A stretch of DNA of 34,686 bases from Victivallales bacterium. Lineage in GTDB: Bacteria; Verrucomicrobiota; Lentisphaeria; Oligosphaerales; Oligosphaeraceae. The notes beneath the pieces are model-generated. The model was not told the DNA's origin. It saw nothing but the letters and a program-made list of their open reading frames with translations, and made no database searches. The stretch is taken from positions 1-34,686 of the forward strand of contig JAFZIJ010000104.1 of assembly GCA_017554445.1 (NCBI GenBank). The letters are read 5' to 3'. How positions within the stretch are numbered: position 1 is the stretch's first letter; every line of letters begins with the position of its first letter. This document shows, piece by piece, positions 32,035-34,686 of the stretch. A program made the position numbers and the translations under genes.

Positions 32035-33954
32035 ATGTACGGATTTCAGCGGATTGCGTTGTGCGTGCCAGAATGCAAAGTGGCGGATGTCGATTACAAC
32101 TGCGACAAGATTCTGGCGTTGGCGAAGCAGGCGGCGAAGGAGAAGGCGGGCGTCGTCGTGTTTCCTGAACTGTCTGTGACGACCGCTAGTTGCGGCGATT
32201 TGTTCCGCAGTCAGGCGTTGCTGACGGCGGCGGAAAACGGCGTGGCACGTCTGCTGAAAGAACTTCCGAAAGGGCCTGTGTTCGTGTTCGGAACGCCGAT
32301 GGTTTGGAATTATCGGCTGTTTGATGTCGCTGTTGTCGCCCAGAATGGAAGTATTTTGGGGCTGATGGTCAATACGAAGAATGATCGCGTGTTTTCCTCC
32401 GATGATCATATTATCAATGCATCCGCCACATACGCAGGCCAAGAGGTTCATTATGATTTTGCGATCAATTCCCTTTTCAGCGTTGACGGTTGGAATGGAA
32501 TAAATGATCTGACATTTGCTGTTGAATTTGGCAATGAATTGGAAAAGACCATGCCGTTAAGTTCGGAAAGAGCCTTGGCGGGAGCCAATCTGATTGTCTG
32601 TTTGGCCGCGAAGGCGGATTATGTCGGCACACGGGAAAAAACGCGTGATTGGGTTCGTGTCCAAAGCGAGCGTTGCAAGGCGGCGTATGCGTATGTGTCT
32701 GCAGGCGTATGGGAATCGACGACGGATTCGGTTTGTGGCGGGCAGGCTGTTATCGCGGAGAATGGCGTCATCTTGGCGGAAAACAAGATGTTTCAGCGTG
32801 ATTCGCAGATGATTTTGACAGACGTGGATATGGAGGCTTTGAATGCCGCGCGTCTGGCGGATCATGAATTTGGAGAGGCTATTGCGACATTTGAACAGGG
32901 TGATAGGCATTATAGCTATATTGACATGCAGAAGATTCCTGAACCAAAGGACTTGCGACGTCCATTGTCGCGTTCACCATTCATTCCGGAAGATGCTGCA
33001 AAACGCGCGGCGGTCTGCGAAGAAGTTTTTGAAATCCAGAAGGCGGGATTGGCAAAACGTGTGGAACATGCTCGTGCGCAGAAACTTGTGCTCGGCATTT
33101 CTGGCGGCCTTGATTCGACGTTGGCGCTGTTGGTGTCCGTCGAGACGATGAAAATGCTGAAACGCAAGCCGTCAGACGTGATGGCCATCACGATGCCTGG
33201 TTTCGGAACGAGCGACCGTACGTATGAAAACGCCTGCGGACTTTGCCGCAAACTCGGCGTCGAACTGCGCGAAATTAGCATCAAGAACGCTTGTTTGGAA
33301 CACTTTGCGAATATTGGCCATGATCCGAAAGAACGGAATGTCGTCTATGAAAATGCGCAAGCCCGCGAACGGACGCAGATTCTGCTGGATTTGGCGAACA
33401 AACATAATGGACTCGTCGTTGGCACAGGCGATTTGTCTGAAATCGCGTTGGGGTGGTGTACATTTAACGGCGACCATATTTCGCAGTATGGCGTGAACGG
33501 TTCCGTTCCGAAGTCGTTGATGCGCAGCGTCATCGCGTGGGTCGGCGCGGAAAAGTTGCCGAAGGTGAAGGCCATTTTGCAGGATATCATCGACACGCCG
33601 GTCAGCCCCGAACTGCTTCCTGCGGACGAGCAGGGCAAAATCAAGCAGAAGACGGAGGACATCTTGGGGCCGTATGAAATCCATGATTTCTTCCTGTACC
33701 ATTTCTTCAAATATGGCGCGTCGCCGAAGAAGATTCTGTTTTTGGCGGAGCAGGTTTTCGGGAAAGAGTTTGAAAAGGAACAACTTAAGGGATATCTGAA
33801 GAACTTCCTGCGGCGTTTCGTCACGCAGCAGTTTAAACGGAGCTGCATGCCCGACGGCGTGAAGACGACGGAAATCAGCCTGTCGCCACGCGGTGGGTTG
33901 GCGATGCCGTCTGACGCATCGTTCGATGTGTGGTTGAAGGAATTGGATGACTGA
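32035..33954 (+). CDS. nadE: NAD+ synthetase, two-domain type, with an apparently inactive glutaminase domain
   Basis: NadE makes NAD+ from deamido-NAD+ and ATP. The 639-residue length fits the glutamine-dependent type. Residues 1-290 are a nitrilase-like glutaminase domain with E45 (VVFPELSVTT) and a likely lysine K115. At the third catalytic position, however, the usual EICEDLW is VEFGNELE, so the nucleophilic cysteine appears to be G166. The synthetase domain (about 325-639) is intact: LGISGGLDSTLALL (353-366), GDLSEIALGWCTFNGDHISQYGVNGSVPKS and a normal C-terminus. The enzyme would then need free ammonia. AGGAAA precedes the ATG. The neighbour is a sugar epimerase gene with no known link to NAD. 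Confidence 0.9.
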   Translation: MYGFQRIALCVPECKVADVDYNCDKILALAKQAAKEKAGVVVFPELSVTTASCGDLFRSQALLTAAENGVARLLKELPKGPVFVFGTPMVWNYRLFDVAVVAQNGSILGLMVNTKNDRVFSSDDHIINASATYAGQEVHYDFAINSLFSVDGWNGINDLTFAVEFGNELEKTMPLSSERALAGANLIVCLAAKADYVGTREKTRDWVRVQSERCKAAYAYVSAGVWESTTDSVCGGQAVIAENGVILAENKMFQRDSQMILTDVDMEALNAARLADHEFGEAIATFEQGDRHYSYIDMQKIPEPKDLRRPLSRSPFIPEDAAKRAAVCEEVFEIQKAGLAKRVEHARAQKLVLGISGGLDSTLALLVSVETMKMLKRKPSDVMAITMPGFGTSDRTYENACGLCRKLGVELREISIKNACLEHFANIGHDPKERNVVYENAQARERTQILLDLANKHNGLVVGTGDLSEIALGWCTFNGDHISQYGVNGSVPKSLMRSVIAWVGAEKLPKVKAILQDIIDTPVSPELLPADEQGKIKQKTEDILGPYEIHDFFLYHFFKYGASPKKILFLAEQVFGKEFEKEQLKGYLKNFLRRFVTQQFKRSCMPDGVKTTEISLSPRGGLAMPSDASFDVWLKELDD

Positions 33955-33977
33955 CAAAGATTTGTGAATATAGCGGC

Positions 33978-34547
33978 ATGGATTCGGAAAACGATTTGCA
34001 GCAATATGTGAAGCAGATATTGGCGGACAATCCGTTCAAGTTGGTGTTGAGCGGGCCGGACGGCATGCGGGAGACGTTGCGCCGTTTGTCAAATGGCTAT
34101 CAAGCCGAACGGATTGTGAACCGTCAGGCGTTTCAGACAAATTTGACTGTCGAAGAGACGTATCCGTTTGTCCTGAAATGCTTTGAAGAAGGTTATCGAC
34201 AGCTGAACGCGTGGAGCGAATCGTATGAATACAACCTCCGTGTCGCGAAACGTGGCAGGGCGTTGTTCAGCCGCAAGGCGAACAAGAGCGTCACCGCGAC
34301 GTCTGAACAGCACAACCGCGTGAAAAACTACATCCTGCCGGAAGGGGAGGTTGTGCCGCCGCTGGTCGATATGGGAATCTTCACGCCGGACGGAAAGGTC
34401 GTCCCGTCTCGCTATGATAAATATAAGCAAATCAACCGTTTCTTGGAGATGATGGATGACACGCTCAGCGGCATCGGCGAAGGCGAGGAACTGCATGTCG
34501 TTGATTTCGGCTGTGGCAAATCGTATTTGACGTTTATTCTTTACTGA
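33978..34547 (+). pseudogene. Class I SAM-dependent methyltransferase, truncated after motif I
   Basis: The 189-residue frame has a helical N-terminal part (ETYPFVLKCFEEGYRQLNAW, YNLRVAKRGRALFSRKANKS), then HNRVKNYILPEG and RYDKYKQINRFLEMMDD. It ends in VVDFGCGKSYLTFILY followed by TGA. DFGCGKSYLTF is the SAM-binding motif I of a family whose full members run about 200 residues further. Here the frame stops immediately after it. The remaining Rossmann fold and catalytic part are missing, and the sequence after 34547 has no likeness to it. An insertion or rearrangement at about 34544 is the simplest cause; an assembly error is possible. It starts 24 bases after nadE without a clear ribosome-binding site. 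Confidence 0.7.
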
Positions 34548-34686
34548 GGTAATTTCAAAAGTATTTGTTGATTTCTAGTTTTTTCTGTCCGGCGGCTTGC
34601 CAGACAGCCCGATGAAGCCCTTTTAGCCGTTTTTCTTCTGAAAAACGACCGAAAGCCGTTTTTCAAGGCGCAACCAGCCGTCCCTC
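34548..34686. other. Unassigned right edge, possible end of an inserted element
   Basis: This 139-base stretch begins where the methyltransferase frame breaks. It has an A/T-rich start, then an 11-base direct repeat AGCCGTTTTTC (34625-34635 and 34654-34664) and a hairpin CGTTTTTC-TTCT-GAAAAACG (34628-34647). A short open frame exists from 34575 to the edge but resembles nothing I know. It could be the end of an insertion sequence whose transposase lies beyond the window. Confidence 0.4.

Noticed and set aside
1..34686. rRNA or tRNA genes
   Set aside because: No cloverleaf or rRNA-like sequence was recognised in the spacers, all of which are short.

Overview
The window looks like a chromosomal segment of a PVC-superphylum bacterium, most likely Lentisphaeria/Victivallales-like or a related verrucomicrobial lineage. 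Base composition is near 50% G+C. The clues are: LL-diaminopimelate aminotransferase (DapL) for lysine/peptidoglycan synthesis; a ~727-residue GreA with a very long N-terminal extension, as in Chlamydiae; large secreted polysaccharide lyase and glycosidase proteins; and intergenic minisatellite-like repeats. The assignment rests on gene content only. No rRNA, tRNA, CRISPR array or complete mobile element was seen.

Layout. 1-5.7 kb (minus strand): the N-terminal two thirds of dnaK, preceded by a near-perfect sigma-54 promoter and a complex palindromic spacer; then a small HTH-like protein, a lipoate ligase/octanoyltransferase, dapL, a SEC-C/HEAT-like protein and a SIS-domain phosphosugar isomerase. 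5.8-11.7 kb (plus strand): a divergent operon of an archaeal-type triosephosphate-isomerase homologue, a long YjbQ-family protein, a cytoplasmic ceramidase-like protein, an FGGY sugar kinase and an L-fucose-isomerase-like protein, closed by a strong shared terminator. 11.75-19.9 kb (minus strand): secreted glycan degradation (heparinase II/III-type lyase, giant GH-A glycosidase, beta-helix protein). 20.3-24.8 kb: comM, acetolactate synthase and a lower-GC membrane acyltransferase. 24.9-34.5 kb: recJ, a sigma-54 enhancer-binding protein with a degenerate receiver, a small lipoprotein, long greA, a sugar isomerase/epimerase, NAD+ synthetase and a methyltransferase gene that stops abruptly near the right edge.

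How the parts may work together (inference). The secreted lyase/glycosidase set could release unusual sugars. The 5.1-11.7 kb cluster could isomerise, phosphorylate and re-isomerise such a sugar in the cytoplasm, but no transporter or aldolase is present to prove it. The observations I rate highest are the sigma-54 control of dnaK with upstream inverted GGCACA/TGTGCC sites, a REP/BIME-like element whose two hairpins differ by compensatory base changes, 9-bp tandem arrays in four gene leaders placed in the same transcriptional sense, a NAD+ synthetase whose glutaminase cysteine appears replaced by glycine, and the unnamed sugar operon.
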